This document shows, piece after piece, positions 6,104-6,472 of a stretch of DNA of 6,472 bases. Under the pieces are notes generated by a model that saw nothing but the letters and a program-made list of their open reading frames with translations, ran no database searches and was not told where the DNA came from. Source of the stretch: Bacteroidales bacterium UBA2198 (GTDB lineage: Bacteria; Bacteroidota; Bacteroidia; Bacteroidales; VadinHA17); the NCBI GenBank assembly GCA_002328625.1, contig DCVC01000106.1, positions 1 through 6,472 on the forward strand, in the 5' to 3' direction. The translations under genes and the position numbers were made by a program. Within the stretch, counting starts at the first letter, position 1; each line of letters opens with the position of its first letter.

Positions 6104-6472
6104 TTGAAAGATAGGGATAAAATATCAGATGATTACAGGGAACAGATTGAGAATCTTCTTGATAATCACTCTCATCATGATAGTTGGCCCCTTTTGAACC
6201 TGGATGAGATGGATGAGATATGGGAAGAAATTTCCATTGAAATGGATATTGACGAGATTTGGGGTAATATTTCTTCTGATCTTGACATTACAATCCCTGA
6301 GAATTCAGGCTCTGGTATAATTGTTAAATCCATTGCAATTCTTCTTGTTGCCTTAATCGGATTGATCCCAGTGAAGAAGGCAATACCCGATTCAGGTACC
6401 GGTCAGCCAGATTATTTAACTTTGAATGTGCGAAATAATCTGTCAGTAGAGATAACTGTCAAAAAAATACCC
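6104..6472 (+). CDS. Probable anti-sigma factor, single-pass membrane protein (C-terminus cut by window edge)
   Basis: The frame stays open from 6089 to the right edge. The first usable start is TTG at 6104, giving 123 codons; the first in-frame ATG (6209) would remove the N-terminal 35 residues. CGGAG (6097-6101) lies only 2 bp before the TTG, so the start is uncertain. Residues 1-70 are acidic and hydrophilic and should be cytoplasmic. They contain a tandem 13-residue duplication, MDEIWEEISIEMD (36-48) and IDEIWGNISSDLD (49-61). Residues about 71-89 (IIVKSIAILLVALIGLIP) are one membrane span, followed by KK and then a presumably periplasmic part that has only begun. Known: ECF sigma genes are commonly followed by a membrane anti-sigma factor. 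Inferred: this protein binds the sigma factor through the N-terminal part. No zinc-binding HxxxCxxC motif is seen, and no FecR domain is recognisable in what is present. Confidence 0.75.
   Translation, partial: MKDRDKISDDYREQIENLLDNHSHHDSWPLLNLDEMDEIWEEISIEMDIDEIWGNISSDLDITIPENSGSGIIVKSIAILLVALIGLIPVKKAIPDSGTGQPDYLTLNVRNNLSVEITVKKIP

Noticed and set aside
6128..6199. Short hydrophobic ORF starting at the ATG near 6128
   Set aside because: It has about 20 codons and lies fully inside the anti-sigma frame, which has better coding features and context.

Overview
The window looks like a piece of a Bacteroidota chromosome, probably Bacteroidales or a relative. The reasons are a truncated CBM9-like/DUF5916 outer-membrane protein, several small secreted proteins whose signal peptides end in (S/A)xQ-type sites, weak Shine-Dalgarno sequences, exact matches to the TAnnTTTG -7 promoter element, and a lipoprotein/ECF sigma/short membrane-protein cluster. 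No tRNA, rRNA, CRISPR array, transposase or phage gene was seen.

Layout. (1) Positions 1-1758 are read on the minus strand. A SnoaL-like/ester-cyclase protein (1324-1758) lies upstream of the N-terminal 390 codons of a DUF5916 family protein (1-1171), which runs off the left edge. (2) Positions 1759-2265 are an AT-rich divergent spacer with a candidate promoter next to the following gene. (3) Positions 2266-4039 carry three plus-strand genes for small exported proteins of unknown function: a glycine-zipper membrane protein, a secreted protein that may have a dimeric alpha/beta-barrel fold, and a protein with a small N-terminal beta module and a C-terminal part that looks like outer-membrane beta strands. 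(4) Positions 4040-4719 are a 680-bp non-coding block. It holds a local GC-richer island with six degenerate heptamer repeats and small hairpins, then a near-perfect palindrome and a candidate promoter. (5) Positions 4720-6472 form a tight plus-strand operon: a lipoprotein, an ECF sigma factor, and the start of a single-pass membrane protein that is the likely anti-sigma partner. The last of these runs off the right edge, starts at TTG, and carries a 13-residue duplicated acidic motif.

Functionally, the right-hand operon looks like a cell-envelope signalling unit. The membrane protein would hold the sigma factor until a periplasmic cue appears, and the lipoprotein would be a sensor or output in the envelope. 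The small secreted proteins and the DUF5916 protein also belong to the envelope, but nothing in the sequence ties them to that sigma factor. No clearly new defence or mobile system is visible. The parts most worth a second look are the duplicated motif in the anti-sigma candidate, the heptamer-repeat spacer, and the palindrome and promoter before the sigma operon.
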